DNA of 45,417 nucleotides, from NCBI GenBank assembly GCA_919902515.1, contig CAKKRD010000008.1:1-45417 (forward strand), given 5' to 3'. Source of the DNA: Nitrosomonadaceae bacterium. GTDB taxonomy: Bacteria; Pseudomonadota; Gammaproteobacteria; Burkholderiales; Nitrosomonadaceae. Shown here in pieces: positions 10,902-21,601 of the stretch. How positions within the stretch are numbered: the first letter of the stretch is position 1; each line of letters opens with the position of its first letter. The notes under the pieces were generated by a model. It was not told the origin of the DNA. It saw only the letters and a list, made by a program, of their open reading frames with translations, and made no database searches. The translations under genes and the position numbers were made by a program.

Positions 10902-12052
10902 CTTGCCGCCTGCATAGCTTCGTAACCGCTCCGCTGCACGCGCCGGGTCTTGTCCAGCACTTGGCCTGCAAGCTGGCCACAGGCGGCGGCAATATCATCA
11001 CCGCGGGTCTTGCGCACCGTCGTCACCAGTCCAGCCTGCATCAATACGTCGCGAAACAGCCGCACCGCTTCCGGCGATGAACGCTGGTAGCCGGAATGGG
11101 GAAACGGATTGAACGGGATCAGGTTGAATTTACAGGGCGTGTCCCGCACCAGTTGTACCAGTTCGCGCGCATGGCTGACGCTGTCGTTGACCCCATCCAG
11201 CATGACATATTCAAAAGTGATGAAATCCCTGGGCGCGGATTGCAGGTAGCGTTGACAGGCTGCCAATAATTCTTTGATCGGATATTTCCGGTTAATCGGC
11301 ACCAGTTGGTCGCGCAACGCATCGTTGGGAGCATGCAATGACACCGCCAGCGCCACCGGACACCGTTCGCGCAGCCGATCCATCGCCGGAACCAAGCCGG
11401 AAGTACTCACTGTCACACGCCGCCGCGACAATCCATAGGCATGGTCGTCCAGCATCAGGTCAAGCGCCGTTACTACATTTTCAAAATTGGCAAGCGGCTC
11501 ACCCATGCCCATAAATACCACATTGCTGATGGCACGGCGACGGCCTGCAGATTGAATCGCTTCCTGCTTATTTATAGGAATAGGACTCTCCGTTTCCTCG
11601 CTGCCGGATTCCTCTCCCAGCGCTTTATTCGCCCACCATAACTGACCGATAATTTCCGCCACCGTCAGATTGCGATTGAAACCCTGTCTGCCGGTGGAAC
11701 AGAAAGTACATGCCAGCGCGCAGCCCACCTGACTGGAAATGCATAGCGTGCCGCGGTTGGTTTCAGGGATGAAAACCATCTCGATGCCATTGCCCGCGTC
11801 CACCGACAACAGCCACTTGCGGGTGCCATCGCTGGCGATATGGTCACTGATAACCCGGGGCGGCTCGACCACCGCAGTTGCAGCAAGCTTTTCCCGCAAT
11901 ACTTTCGCCAAGTCGCTCATACCGGCAAAATCCGCTTCCCCGGACTGGTGAATCCAGCGCAGCAACTGCCTGGCGCGAAATGGCTTCTCCCCAATTTCCG
12001 CACAGAAACCGGCAAGCCCTTCCGCACCAAAATCAAGCAGATTAACCGTCAT
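10898..12052 (-). CDS. rlmN: Dual-specificity 23S rRNA/tRNA methyltransferase RlmN
   Basis: Radical SAM enzyme that methylates C2 of A2503 in 23S rRNA and A37 in some tRNAs. The 384 residues carry the radical SAM triad in [11 protein letters not shown], the downstream [10 protein letters not shown] motif and the conserved cysteine region near the C terminus ([18 protein letters not shown], with the methyl-carrying Cys). An acidic insert ([14 protein letters not shown]) before FMGMGEP is longer than in E. coli. Follows ndk by 22 nt and overlaps pilW by 4 nt. Confidence 0.97.
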   Translation of the reverse strand: MTVNLLDFGAEGLAGFCAEIGEKPFRARQLLRWIHQSGEADFAGMSDLAKVLREKLAATAVVEPPRVISDHIASDGTRKWLLSVDAGNGIEMVFIPETNRGTLCISSQVGCALACTFCSTGRQGFNRNLTVAEIIGQLWWANKALGEESGSEETESPIPINKQEAIQSAGRRRAISNVVFMGMGEPLANFENVVTALDLMLDDHAYGLSRRRVTVSTSGLVPAMDRLRERCPVALAVSLHAPNDALRDQLVPINRKYPIKELLAACQRYLQSAPRDFITFEYVMLDGVNDSVSHARELVQLVRDTPCKFNLIPFNPFPHSGYQRSSPEAVRLFRDVLMQAGLVTTVRKTRGDDIAAACGQLAGQVLDKTRRVQRSGYEAMQAAR

Positions 12053-12074
12053 GATGTCGAACTGCGGCTCATTA

Positions 12075-12500
12075 TCAGCGGGAATAAATGTTCAGCGCGG
12101 GGAAAAAATAGGCGATTTCAACTGCTGCGGCCTCCGGCGCATCGGAGCCATGCACGGCATTGGCGTCTATGCTATCGGCGAAATCCGCACGGATAGTCCC
12201 TTTCTCCGCCTTTTTCGGGTCGGTTGCCCCCATCAGATCACGGTTTTTTTTGATCGCATCCTCACCTTCGAGCACCTGTACCATCACCGGCCCGGAAATC
12301 ATGAACTTCACCAGATCACCGAAAAACGGGCGGCTGCGATGCACTGCGTAAAACCCCTCGGCCTCGGTCTGGGAGAGACGCAGCATGCGCGCGGCGATAA
12401 TTCTCAAACCGTTGCTTTCAAAACGGGAATAGATTTGTCCAATCACATTTTTTGCCGCTGCATCCGGCTTGATAATGGATAAAGTCCTTTCAACAGCCAT
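12075..12500 (-). CDS. ndk: Nucleoside diphosphate kinase
   Basis: Transfers phosphate between nucleoside tri- and diphosphates through a phosphohistidine. The 141 residues match the family. It starts [14 protein letters not shown], keeps the nucleotide-binding block [15 protein letters not shown] and the active-site NAVHGSD with the catalytic His. First gene of the ndk-rlmN-pilW-rodZ-ispG-hisS-yfgM-bamB-der run; an A/T-rich leader (12501-12570) upstream probably contains its promoter. Confidence 0.98.
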   Translation of the reverse strand: MAVERTLSIIKPDAAAKNVIGQIYSRFESNGLRIIAARMLRLSQTEAEGFYAVHRSRPFFGDLVKFMISGPVMVQVLEGEDAIKKNRDLMGATDPKKAEKGTIRADFADSIDANAVHGSDAPEAAAVEIAYFFPALNIYSR

Positions 12501-12571
12501 CGAAATACTCCACTAAATTAAGAAATTAAAAGCGTATTTTAACAAAAAACCCATGCCAGAAACGGGAAAAG

Positions 12572-12612
12572 AAAAAATCCGGTATCAGGCTTTGACAGAT
12601 GGCGGGCCGGAT
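12572..12612 (-). terminator. Possible intrinsic terminator after the M1 peptidase gene
   Basis: On the minus strand ATCCGG and CCGGAT form a 6-bp stem around a long loop (24 nt), and the second arm runs into a stretch of six T. It sits between the M1 peptidase stop and ndk, where a terminator is expected. The loop is long and the stem short, so the call is weak. Confidence 0.3.
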
Positions 12613-12645
12613 CATTCGAGTCCCCCGGCTTCTTTTATTGCAGCG

Positions 12646-14691
12646 TCAGTCGAGTTTCATCACTTGCACGCGCATCGGCCACGTGCCGCGCTCGATCATC
12701 TTTGCACCGTCGAAGACAATATAACTCTGTCGGCCGTAATGCGGCAGCGGCCGCACCAACGCCGCGAGCGCGACGGCATCGCGCGCGGATACGAGCGTGA
12801 GCGTCGCACCCTGCGGACGCCTTACTGTCCAGGCCTGCGCCGAACCTTTGCCCTGCACGATCTCTGGCCGCGCAGGCAACTGGTGGCGTGCAAGCCATGT
12901 ATCGACCTGTTCATGCAGGCCTATCACCAATATCGACACCGCAGGCAGACTATTTGTCGCTGAAATTATTCTCGGGGCACGGTTCTGCAGTTTTGTTGCG
13001 AGCATCTCGGCGGTGGTGCACGCCTCGCCGCTTTCCGGCAACAGAATGGTTGCCACCGTCCGGTCCACCATGACCTGGCGCAGAATCGGCGGAGCTTCGT
13101 CAGGCAGCAGGCGTCGGAATAACCGCAGATCTGGATCGAGTACCACCTCCAGCGGCCGGGTGCGCACTTCCAGCGTGAATGCCTGACGTCCGCGCTCCAG
13201 ATCAAGCATTCGGATTTCCTCACCCCCCTCGGTACGTAGCGCGACCGGCACGCGCAACCGGTATGTGGGTATCGGTTGCTCCAGCGTGACAATTACGCGA
13301 TAGCCTGAGTCCGACCGCGTACGTGCCACTTCTGCAATGCGTACTGTCGGCGCACCCGGGCGCGTCAACCACTGCTCAAAAAACACCCGCAGATCCTGGC
13401 CAGATGCAGTCTCGAATGCGCGCCGCAGATCCACCCATGAAGCGACGCGGAAGCGCTGCTCGCGCCAAAACAACTGCAGAGCGCGGCCGAAAGTTTCGCG
13501 TCCGAGCAGGTCGCGCAGCATCAGGAACATCATCGCCGCCTTGTTATAACCAACGATCTGCGAGGCGCCGTGCGTGCGCGAGGTAAACGCAGTCAGCGGC
13601 GCATCCTGCCCGGGTGCCAGTGCAGCGAAATCGCGCAACCAGCCAAGCCGCATCTCGCGCGCGGCCTCGGGCCCTTCGCGCTCCTTGTAGGCATAGTCCG
13701 CCATGAAGGTGGTCAGCCCCTCGGACCAGTTGCCATGCGCGTAATCGGGATAAACACCGTTTCCCCACCAGTTGTGCAGCACCTCATGGCCGAGTGAGGT
13801 GGCGCGGATGAACGGCAGGCGCAGCACCTCGATGCCGAGATAAGTGAGCGTCGGCATGCCAAAACCGGTCGGTGTCGGACTCGATACCACGCTGAACTCG
13901 GTAAACGGATACTCGCCGATCCATGCCTCGTAAAATTCAACGTAACCCTTTACTTCGTCGAGATACTTGCGGGCAAGCTCCGCAATTTGCGGATGGAAAT
14001 AGGTTCGCAACTGGATCGGTTTGCCTCCCGCACCGCGCATTGTGTCGGTCTCGACCGTGTAGGGACCGGCCATAAGATCAACGCCTTCGGAGGGAAAGGG
14101 GAATTCGAAACGCGCACGGTAGCCCTCGGCTGTGTCGGATTCCTCGACCAAGCGGCCTGCAACCAGGCCGCGCTGCCCCGGCGGCAATTCCAGACTTACG
14201 CGATAACGCGCGAGCGTTCCGGCTAGGTGCGGATACCAGCCGCTCGAATCAGGCAGAAAGGTGCCGGCAGCGCTACTTGCCGGTTCGATCCTGCCGAGTG
14301 TTTGCCGATGATCGAGTGAGGTATCAAGTGGCGCAAGTTCACCGCGCCAATGAACTTCGATCCGGCGCGGCCCACGCTGACTGCGCGGAATCCGCCAAGC
14401 ATGCATGCTGGCGGTGCCCGCAGCGGACGTCCCCAGCGGCACCCCATCGATGAGCGCATGCGTCACCTCGAAACGGCGGCCCAGCACCAGCATCAACTCA
14501 CCCGCCACTGCCGCCGTGATGACGCTGCGCCCTTCAATGCGGCGCGCAACCGGATCTATGCGCACGGCAATGTCGTATTCGACTGCAGTGGTGGCACTTG
14601 CTGCTGCGGATGCGGCGGTTGCAACAAGGGCCGCGAGCAGGATGCACGTAATACCCCCGACGATATGCAACCTCGGCACCGGCAGACTCAC
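12646..14691 (-). CDS. M1-family (gluzincin) metallopeptidase, exported
   Basis: 681-residue protein with an N-terminal hydrophobic signal segment (about 10-32, ending ATAASAAASA), a beta-rich N-terminal domain and a gluzincin catalytic domain. The zinc motif is HEVLHNWWGN (His302, Glu303, His306) with the third ligand probably Glu324 in NWSEGLTTF. The usual GAMEN-type substrate motif is replaced by TGFGMPTLTYLG, as in divergent M1 relatives. The C-terminal 200 residues have no clear assignment. The GTG start overlaps the ChaN stop by 4 nt (GTGA). Likely periplasmic, possibly membrane-tethered; the substrate is unknown. Its base composition looks richer in G+C than the neighbours. Confidence 0.85.
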   Translation of the reverse strand: MSLPVPRLHIVGGITCILLAALVATAASAAASATTAVEYDIAVRIDPVARRIEGRSVITAAVAGELMLVLGRRFEVTHALIDGVPLGTSAAGTASMHAWRIPRSQRGPRRIEVHWRGELAPLDTSLDHRQTLGRIEPASSAAGTFLPDSSGWYPHLAGTLARYRVSLELPPGQRGLVAGRLVEESDTAEGYRARFEFPFPSEGVDLMAGPYTVETDTMRGAGGKPIQLRTYFHPQIAELARKYLDEVKGYVEFYEAWIGEYPFTEFSVVSSPTPTGFGMPTLTYLGIEVLRLPFIRATSLGHEVLHNWWGNGVYPDYAHGNWSEGLTTFMADYAYKEREGPEAAREMRLGWLRDFAALAPGQDAPLTAFTSRTHGASQIVGYNKAAMMFLMLRDLLGRETFGRALQLFWREQRFRVASWVDLRRAFETASGQDLRVFFEQWLTRPGAPTVRIAEVARTRSDSGYRVIVTLEQPIPTYRLRVPVALRTEGGEEIRMLDLERGRQAFTLEVRTRPLEVVLDPDLRLFRRLLPDEAPPILRQVMVDRTVATILLPESGEACTTAEMLATKLQNRAPRIISATNSLPAVSILVIGLHEQVDTWLARHQLPARPEIVQGKGSAQAWTVRRPQGATLTLVSARDAVALAALVRPLPHYGRQSYIVFDGAKMIERGTWPMRVQVMKLD

Positions 14692-15902
14692 CGTTCCGCT
14701 GCCGGAAATTTAGCGATGATTTCGATCATCTCGCTGCCGCGCTTCACCTTGAGCGGCAACCAGGTGCCGGGCGCCTGGCGTTTGACCGCTGTGACCACAT
14801 CGCCGCTCTGCTTGACCGCCACACCCGCTACTTCCAGCATCACATCGCTATCACGCAAACCGGACGTTTCGGCAATGCTGCCTTTTTCGATCTGCAACAC
14901 CCGTGCACCACCTTCTGGTGCAATCTCAAAGCGGATGCCAAGCCGCTGATACTGCTGCACGTGCGAGACAAACGGCGCGACACCGAACACTGCGTCGGCT
15001 ATTCCCACGACGAGTTGTCCGCACGCCTTGCCACTGTCCCATGGCAGCAGCATGGCAACGTCTGCAACTTTGAGGTCTTTCAACTGATGAGGAACCCCAT
15101 AGCCATGCTTGATATGCCCCGCACCCATGATCCCAACCACCAGCGGACGCCCCGGCCGCTCCAGTACCCGATGGATCGCCTGAGCCATCGCCCTATCCCA
15201 CAACTGCTGGCTTTCGACAAAGCGCCGAAAATCCGGGTCATCGCGGCCGGTTTCAGGCTTTTTCTTTCCCTCGCGTTCGTGTTCCCGGTATATCGGCAGC
15301 AGGTAATCAAGGTACGCAATATTCGGAGCGGCCGGGCGCGTCACGCCTTCACGTTCGCTCTCCGGCACGCCATCGAAACCCTTCGCAGAAATCTCGCGCC
15401 GCAGACGCGTATCGATATTAAGCGCCAGCATCGGTATCCGGTTCATGCGCGCGAAATGGAACAGCGGCAAATAGTAACTCGCCTCCGTGTTCCAGACGGC
15501 GTCCCAGTCTGCTGCGGCAAGAAACTCAGTTTCGGAGAGTTCGCCTGCCACCCATCGATCGAGCGCCTTCTGCACCCGTCGTGGAAACATCTCGAAACCG
15601 ATCACCATGTCGGGGCGCACAGCGTACAGTGCGGCCAGCGTCTGCAACTGCCAGCGGTGATGCTCCAGGTTATCGTGCATTTCACCGAGCAGTACTACTG
15701 ATTGTTTTGCTGCACGCGCGATGATTTCGGTGCTGGTTACCTTCTTGCCAGCGGGCACTACCCAGCTTGCCACTGGGACACAGTCCGCGATGTCCTTGTT
15801 AGCGGATTTTGCCTGCGCCAGCCCGAGGTTAGAGCCAGCACTGAGCGCAAGCAAGGCAACACCGAGAAATCCGTTACAAAGCGCACTTCTGAAAATTGTC
15901 AT
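14688..15902 (-). CDS. ChaN-like (DUF399) heme-binding family protein with C-terminal PDZ domain
   Basis: 404 residues with an N-terminal signal segment (about 1-31). The ChaN domain (about 55-290) shows LLGEMHDNLEHHRWQ, VIGFEMFPRR and a late IMGAGHIKHGYGVPHQL. The family is typified by a Campylobacter iron-regulated lipoprotein that binds heme; a heme role here is inference. Residues about 310-400 form a PDZ domain (EIAPEGGARVLQIEKGSIAE, GLRDSDVMLEVAG). The signal has no clear lipobox Cys. It follows purL by 34 nt and overlaps the M1 peptidase, so peptidase and PDZ protein probably act together outside the cytoplasm. Confidence 0.85.
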   Translation of the reverse strand: MTIFRSALCNGFLGVALLALSAGSNLGLAQAKSANKDIADCVPVASWVVPAGKKVTSTEIIARAAKQSVVLLGEMHDNLEHHRWQLQTLAALYAVRPDMVIGFEMFPRRVQKALDRWVAGELSETEFLAAADWDAVWNTEASYYLPLFHFARMNRIPMLALNIDTRLRREISAKGFDGVPESEREGVTRPAAPNIAYLDYLLPIYREHEREGKKKPETGRDDPDFRRFVESQQLWDRAMAQAIHRVLERPGRPLVVGIMGAGHIKHGYGVPHQLKDLKVADVAMLLPWDSGKACGQLVVGIADAVFGVAPFVSHVQQYQRLGIRFEIAPEGGARVLQIEKGSIAETSGLRDSDVMLEVAGVAVKQSGDVVTAVKRQAPGTWLPLKVKRGSEMIEIIAKFPAAER

Positions 15903-15936
15903 GCCGGATACCCCACATCGTAAGTTACGTCCATGC

Positions 15937-18900
15937 TCAGCTCACCCATTTTCTCGCGTTCCTGAACATCCGCATCCATGGACCGTCTTCACGCCACTCC
16001 ATCGCCGTTCCCGCTTCGCTCCTGGCGGGGCGCCACGAATGCTGCGCAGCGCGGAACACGCGCTCCGGATGCGGCATGAATATGCTGAAACGCCCGTCGG
16101 GCGTGGTCATACCGGCAATGCCTTGGGATGAACCATTGGGATTGAACGGATAAATCTCGGTGGGCTTACCGCGATTGTCGACAAAACGTAGCGCAACCAG
16201 CGATGAGCCGGCTAACAACTTTTTCTCATCGGCAAATTCCGCATAGCCCTCGCCATGTGCAACAGCTATAGGCATGCGACTGCCAGCCATGCCAGCGAAA
16301 AACAGCGAGGGGCTTTGCTGAACTTCCACCATCACGAAGCGCGCTTCAAACTGCTCGGATTTATTGCGCACAAAATGCGGCCAATGCTCTGCGCCAGGAA
16401 TGATTTCGTGCAGATTGCTCATCATCTGACAGCCGTTGCAGACCCCCAGCGCGAAGGTGTCAGCACGCCGGAAAAACATTTCGAATTCATCGCGCGCGCG
16501 GTGATTGAACAGAATCGATTTGGCCCAACCCTCCCCTGCTCCCAGCACGTCGCCGTAAGAGAATCCGCCACATGCGGCCAGGCCTTGGTAATCTTGCAGC
16601 GAAACACGGCCAGCGATAATGTCGCTCATGTGCACGTCGGTCGCGACGAAACCCGCCCGGTCAAAGGCTGCAGCCATTTCCACCTGACCGTTCACGCCCT
16701 GTTCGCGCAAAATGGCGATTTTCGGCCTGACCCCGCTATGAATGTAAGGCGCGGCAATGTCGTCGTTCACGTCGAAACTCAAATGCACATGCAGACCAGG
16801 ATCAGCGGCATCAAGGATGCAATCGTATTCCTGTTGCGCGCACTCCGGGTTGTCGCGCAGCTTCTGCATTTGATAAGTAGTCTCCGACCAGGCGCGCTGC
16901 AAATCGACGCGCTGCTCGGCAAATACCGGTTTATTGTTGCGCAGAAACTGGATTTCATCCTTGCTGCTGAGATCACCGATGATGAAACTCATGTCGCGCA
17001 AACCCGCTTCCGCCAGGATTTCCAGCACGGTACGGTGCTGCTCCGTTTTTATCTGGAGCACCGCCCCGAGTTCCTCGTTGAACAAAACTGACAGGATGCG
17101 CTCCTGAGTCCTGCCACCCAGTATTTCCGGTCTCAGTTCGTAACCATCTACATCGCTGGCGAGCGCATCGAAACATAATTGATCGAGATTGACTGTGATG
17201 CCCACATGTCCGGCAAAAGCCATCTCGCACAACGTCACAAACAGGCCGCCGTCGGAACGATCATGGTAAGCGAGTATTCTGTTTTCGCGATTCAAACGTT
17301 GCAGCGCGGCGAACAACCCTTTGAGTTTCTCCGCATCATCCAGATCCGGGGCGACAGCGCCCACCTGCTTATAAACCTGTGCCAGTGCCGAACCGCCCAT
17401 GCGGTTTCTGCCCGCGCCCAGATCGATCAGGATCAGCTCCGTCTCGCCGCAATCCGTGCGCAATTGCGGCGTAAGAGTCTTGCGCGCATCCGTCACGCGC
17501 GCAAAAGCAGAAATGATCAGCGACAGCGGTGCGGTCACTTCCTTCCTGATTCCCGTATCCTGACTGCCGCCTGCCTCTTCCCACACAGTCTTCATCGACA
17601 TGGAATCCTTGCCCACCGGGATGCTGATTCCCAGTTGCGGACACAGTTCCATCCCTACTGCATGGACTGCGTCGTACAGACCCGCGTCCTCGCCAGGATG
17701 CCCCGCTGCCGCCATCCAGTTGGCGGAAAGTTTGATCTCGCCGATATGCTCAATCAGTGCCGCAGCGATATTAGTGATGGTCTCGCCCACCGCCATGCGC
17801 GCGGCCGCAGCAGGATCGAGCAGCGCCAGCGGCGTGCGTTCACCCACGGCGAAAGCTTCACCCAGATAAGTCTGGTAACCCATCAGCGTCACCGCCACAT
17901 CCGCCACCGGAATCTGCCACGGCCCTACCATCTGGTCGCGCGCAGTCATGCCGCCGACAGTGCGATCGCCGATGCTGATGAGAAAAGTCTTGTTCGCCAC
18001 CGCCGGCAGGCGCAACACCCGGTATGCGGCTTCCTTCAGCTCCAGCCCTGCCAGGTCGAATGGCGCCAGCACTTTGCTGATATGAGTGACTTCGCGCGTC
18101 ATTTTAGGCGGTTTGCCCAGCAGCACCGCAAGCTCCATGTCAACCGGCAGCGGCCGGTCGCCGAATGCCGGATCAATCACCGTGAGTTGCTGTTGCGCAA
18201 TCGCTACACCCACCACCGCAAACGGGCAGCGTTCGCGCTCACAAATCTCCCGGAACAGTTGCAGCGACTCCGGTCCGATGACAAGCACATAACGCTCCTG
18301 CGCCTCATTGCTCCAGATCTGCAGCGGCGACATGCCCGGCTCTTCCGAGGGGATGTCGCGCAGATTAAAACGTCCCCCGCGCCCCGAACCGTGCACCAGT
18401 TCCGGTAGCGCATTGGACAAGCCGCCCGCGCCGACGTCGTGTATCGAAAGAATCGGATTGGATTCGCCCTGCCTTTCCATCTGCCAGCAGCGGTCGATCA
18501 CTTCCTGCGCACGCCGCTCCATTTCCGCGTTACCGCGCTGCACCGAATCAAAATCGAGGCTTTCTACATTCGCGCCGGTATCCATGCTGGAAGCCGCGCT
18601 GCCGCCGAGACCGATCAGCATTCCCGGTCCACCCAACTGAATCAGCAGTGCGCCCGGCGGAAATTCCTGCTTGAATGAGTGACGCTCGGAGATATGTCCT
18701 ATGCCTCCTGCCAGCATGATCGGCTTGTGGTAGCCGCGCATCTCGCCCGCAACCAGTTCTTCGAAAGTGCGGAAATACCCCGCCAGATTGGGCCGGCCAA
18801 ACTCGTTGTTGAATGCCGCCCCGCCAATCGGTCCTTCCAGCATGATCTGCAGCGCTGAGGCGATGCGTGCGGGCTTGCCATAAGAACCGGCCTCGCCTGC

Positions 18901-19959
18901 TTCCTGGCATTTCTCCCACGGCTGGATAGATCCGGGGATGTTCAGATTGGAAACAGAAAACCCCGTGAGCCCCGCCCTGGGTCTGGCGCCGCGGCCGGTG
19001 GCACCCTCGTCGCGGATTTCACCGCCTGCACCGGTGGCGGCGCCGGGGTAAGGCGAAATCGCAGTGGGATGATTATGCGTTTCCACTTTCATCAGAATAT
19101 GCGTCTGCTCCTCAGCATGGCCGTAAGCATGGTCCTTGCCGGGGTAAAAGCGCGCAACCTTCGCCCCTTCAATGATGGACGAGTTGTCCGCGTAAGCCAC
19201 CACCGTACCCTGCGGATGCTGCTGGTGAGTATTGCGGATCATCGCAAACAACGAGTGCGGTTGCGGCTTGCCGTCTATCACCCAGTCGGCGTTGAAAATC
19301 TTGTGGCGGCAATGCTCCGAATTGGCCTGGGCGAACATCATCAATTCGACATCGGTGGGATTGCGCCCGATGCGCACAAAATTGGCCGCGAGATATTCGA
19401 TTTCGTCTGGCGACAACGCCAGCCCCATGTCGCTGTTGGCGCGTTGCAACGCCGCTATTCCACCGGTCAGCACATCTACCGCGCGGAGCGGCACCGGCGC
19501 ATAATGCCGGAACAATTTCTCCGCATCGTCAAACGAGTTAAACACCGCCTCGGTCATGCGATCGTGTATCAGCGCGAACAGTGCCGTTCTCGCTGCCGCA
19601 GCAAGCCCATTTGTGGTTTGAACGTAAAACGCCACGCCACGCTCCAGCCGCCCGACCGCTTCCAGCCCACAATGGCGGACGATGTCGGTGGCCTTGGACG
19701 ACCACGGAGAAATGGTGCCGGGGCGCGGCAGCACCAGCTGCAATTCGCCTGCAGGCTCTTCGCTCCGCTGCGCGGCACCATAGGTCAACAGCTTCGCAAG
19801 AATGGTGCTTTCGTCTGACCGCAGATCACGCCCCACCGCGCAAAAATGCCAATATTCGGCGTAAATGTGGGAAACTTGCGGAGCGGCGGTTTTGAGTGCG
19901 TCCGTTAATTTTTCCAGACGGAATGGGGAAAGGGCGCTACCGCCGCGGAGTCGAAGCAT
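15937..19959 (-). CDS. purL: Phosphoribosylformylglycinamidine synthase (large single-chain form)
   Basis: ATP- and glutamine-dependent conversion of FGAR to FGAM, step four of purine synthesis. At 1340 residues it is the single-chain proteobacterial type. It has the N-terminal domain, two AIRS-like halves ([20 protein letters not shown] and [18 protein letters not shown]) and a C-terminal class I glutaminase with nucleophile Cys in [10 protein letters not shown] and the His/Glu pair in MPHPERVFR. Start [18 protein letters not shown] is family-typical. Divergent from the NAD(P)HX repair gene across 104 bp. ChaN and M1 genes follow closely and may share its transcript. Confidence 0.98.
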   Translation of the reverse strand: MLRLRGGSALSPFRLEKLTDALKTAAPQVSHIYAEYWHFCAVGRDLRSDESTILAKLLTYGAAQRSEEPAGELQLVLPRPGTISPWSSKATDIVRHCGLEAVGRLERGVAFYVQTTNGLAAAARTALFALIHDRMTEAVFNSFDDAEKLFRHYAPVPLRAVDVLTGGIAALQRANSDMGLALSPDEIEYLAANFVRIGRNPTDVELMMFAQANSEHCRHKIFNADWVIDGKPQPHSLFAMIRNTHQQHPQGTVVAYADNSSIIEGAKVARFYPGKDHAYGHAEEQTHILMKVETHNHPTAISPYPGAATGAGGEIRDEGATGRGARPRAGLTGFSVSNLNIPGSIQPWEKCQEAGEAGSYGKPARIASALQIMLEGPIGGAAFNNEFGRPNLAGYFRTFEELVAGEMRGYHKPIMLAGGIGHISERHSFKQEFPPGALLIQLGGPGMLIGLGGSAASSMDTGANVESLDFDSVQRGNAEMERRAQEVIDRCWQMERQGESNPILSIHDVGAGGLSNALPELVHGSGRGGRFNLRDIPSEEPGMSPLQIWSNEAQERYVLVIGPESLQLFREICERERCPFAVVGVAIAQQQLTVIDPAFGDRPLPVDMELAVLLGKPPKMTREVTHISKVLAPFDLAGLELKEAAYRVLRLPAVANKTFLISIGDRTVGGMTARDQMVGPWQIPVADVAVTLMGYQTYLGEAFAVGERTPLALLDPAAAARMAVGETITNIAAALIEHIGEIKLSANWMAAAGHPGEDAGLYDAVHAVGMELCPQLGISIPVGKDSMSMKTVWEEAGGSQDTGIRKEVTAPLSLIISAFARVTDARKTLTPQLRTDCGETELILIDLGAGRNRMGGSALAQVYKQVGAVAPDLDDAEKLKGLFAALQRLNRENRILAYHDRSDGGLFVTLCEMAFAGHVGITVNLDQLCFDALASDVDGYELRPEILGGRTQERILSVLFNEELGAVLQIKTEQHRTVLEILAEAGLRDMSFIIGDLSSKDEIQFLRNNKPVFAEQRVDLQRAWSETTYQMQKLRDNPECAQQEYDCILDAADPGLHVHLSFDVNDDIAAPYIHSGVRPKIAILREQGVNGQVEMAAAFDRAGFVATDVHMSDIIAGRVSLQDYQGLAACGGFSYGDVLGAGEGWAKSILFNHRARDEFEMFFRRADTFALGVCNGCQMMSNLHEIIPGAEHWPHFVRNKSEQFEARFVMVEVQQSPSLFFAGMAGSRMPIAVAHGEGYAEFADEKKLLAGSSLVALRFVDNRGKPTEIYPFNPNGSSQGIAGMTTPDGRFSIFMPHPERVFRAAQHSWRPARSEAGTAMEWREDGPWMRMFRNARKWVS

Positions 19960-20063
19960 CAGGCAAGATGAAGCAGTGGATTAAAAATGCAAGTTTACAC
20001 GAGAAGACAAGCCACCCGCAGCCCGATAAGCAATTGGCAGATAACCAGGATCAACCCTAAAAC

Positions 20064-21566
20064 ATGACTAATCCCGCTGCCATCTACTCTACCGCCGAGA
20101 TCCGCGCAATCGAGCAGCTTGTTGCTGCCCTGCCCGTTCCACCCGCCTTGATGGAAAAAGCCGGCCTGGCCGCTGCCGAAATTGCGCGTGACCATCTGCT
20201 CGCTGATGACCGCAACACGGTGCTGGTACTGGCCGGCCCCGGCAACAACGGCGGTGATGCTTTCATCGCCGCCCGCCATCTGCAAGCCTGGTGGTTCAAG
20301 GTCACGCTGGTATTCAGCGGCGAACGCCGCCGCTTATCCGATGATGCCAAACAGGCGCTGGATGCCTGGCTCGCAGCAGGCGGGGAGATACTGACCGAAA
20401 TCCCCGCAGATAAAACATGGGATGCGGTGATAGACGGGCTGTTCGGTATCGGTCTCGAACGCGATCTGGAAGGCAAATACCTGGAACTCGTCAATACGGT
20501 CAACCACATGCAGCGGCCGGTGCTCGCGCTCGATATTCCGAGCGGCCTGGGCAGCGACAACGGCAATATCTATGGCGCAGCAATTCGTGCCGCCGTGACA
20601 GTCACGTTCATCGGCCTCAAACCCGGCCTGCTGACTCAGCATGGTCCCGACTACTGCGGGAAGATTTTACTGCGCGAGCTTGATCTCGACGCATCTTCCC
20701 TGGTTGAACCTCATGCCTGGAGACTGGATCAGGCTTACGCGCAGAAACTGCTGCCGCCGCCGCGCCCCGCTAACAGTCATAAAGGCATGTTCGGCAGCGT
20801 CGGTATCATCGGCGGCGCGACCGGGATGGTGGGTGCGGCGTTTCTGGCCGGAACCGCGGCGCTGAAACTGGGTGCGGGGCGCGTCTATCTCGGCTTGATG
20901 GCTGCTGACGCACCGGGCGTAAACATGGCGCAGCCGGAATTGATGCTGCGCCCGGTGCATGAGTTGTTCAAACTCGATCACCTCAGTTGCCTGGTCGTAG
21001 GGCCAGGTCTGGGAACGGAACCCGACGCTTATTTCTGGCTGGGCAGCGCGCTGGAGTCTGCGCTGCCGCTGGTGCTGGACGCCGACGCGTTGAATCTGAT
21101 CGCCGCCCATCCCCGGCTTGCCAGCCTGCTGCGCACGCGCACCGCCGCTGCCATCCTCACCCCGCATGCCGCAGAAGCTGCGCGGCTGCTGGGCACTGAT
21201 ACGGCAACGGCAGCGATACAGCATGACCGCATGGCGGCTGCGGCCAAGCTGGCGCAGCGTTTCAACTGCAGTGTAGTACTGAAAGGTGCCGGCAGCATTT
21301 GTGCTTTGCCCGATGGCAGACGCTACCTCAACACCAGCGGCAATCCCGGTTTGAGCAGCGCGGGAACCGGCGACGTGCTGTCCGGCATCATCGGCGCTTT
21401 TTTGGCGCAGGGATTGAGTACAGAAAACGCGCTGCTGTTGGCGGTTCATCTGCACGGCGCGGCAGCAGATGCGCTGCTGCAACGGCACGGCGGCCCGGTG
21501 GGGATGACCGCGTCGGAAATCACCGATGTGGCGCGCAGCCTGTTAAATAAATGGACCAATAATTAG
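20064..21566 (+). CDS. nnr: Bifunctional NAD(P)HX epimerase / ADP-dependent dehydratase
   Basis: Repairs hydrated NADH and NADPH: the epimerase interconverts R and S forms and the dehydratase restores the nucleotide. Residues 1 to about 215 form the YjeF_N epimerase domain (LAGPGNNGGDAFIAARHL, DIPSGLGSDNG). Residues about 225-500 form the ribokinase-like YjeF_C domain (GSVGIIGGATGMVGAA, VVGPGLGTEPDA, LTPHAAEAARLLG, SSAGTGDVLSGIIGAFLAQG). 500 residues is the normal fused length. Divergent from purL; the carbonic anhydrase gene starts 35 nt downstream on the same strand. Confidence 0.96.
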   Translation: MTNPAAIYSTAEIRAIEQLVAALPVPPALMEKAGLAAAEIARDHLLADDRNTVLVLAGPGNNGGDAFIAARHLQAWWFKVTLVFSGERRRLSDDAKQALDAWLAAGGEILTEIPADKTWDAVIDGLFGIGLERDLEGKYLELVNTVNHMQRPVLALDIPSGLGSDNGNIYGAAIRAAVTVTFIGLKPGLLTQHGPDYCGKILLRELDLDASSLVEPHAWRLDQAYAQKLLPPPRPANSHKGMFGSVGIIGGATGMVGAAFLAGTAALKLGAGRVYLGLMAADAPGVNMAQPELMLRPVHELFKLDHLSCLVVGPGLGTEPDAYFWLGSALESALPLVLDADALNLIAAHPRLASLLRTRTAAAILTPHAAEAARLLGTDTATAAIQHDRMAAAAKLAQRFNCSVVLKGAGSICALPDGRRYLNTSGNPGLSSAGTGDVLSGIIGAFLAQGLSTENALLLAVHLHGAAADALLQRHGGPVGMTASEITDVARSLLNKWTNN

Positions 21567-21601
21567 CGTTTTCGTGATTTGAACTGAAAGGAACTCTCAG
21601 C

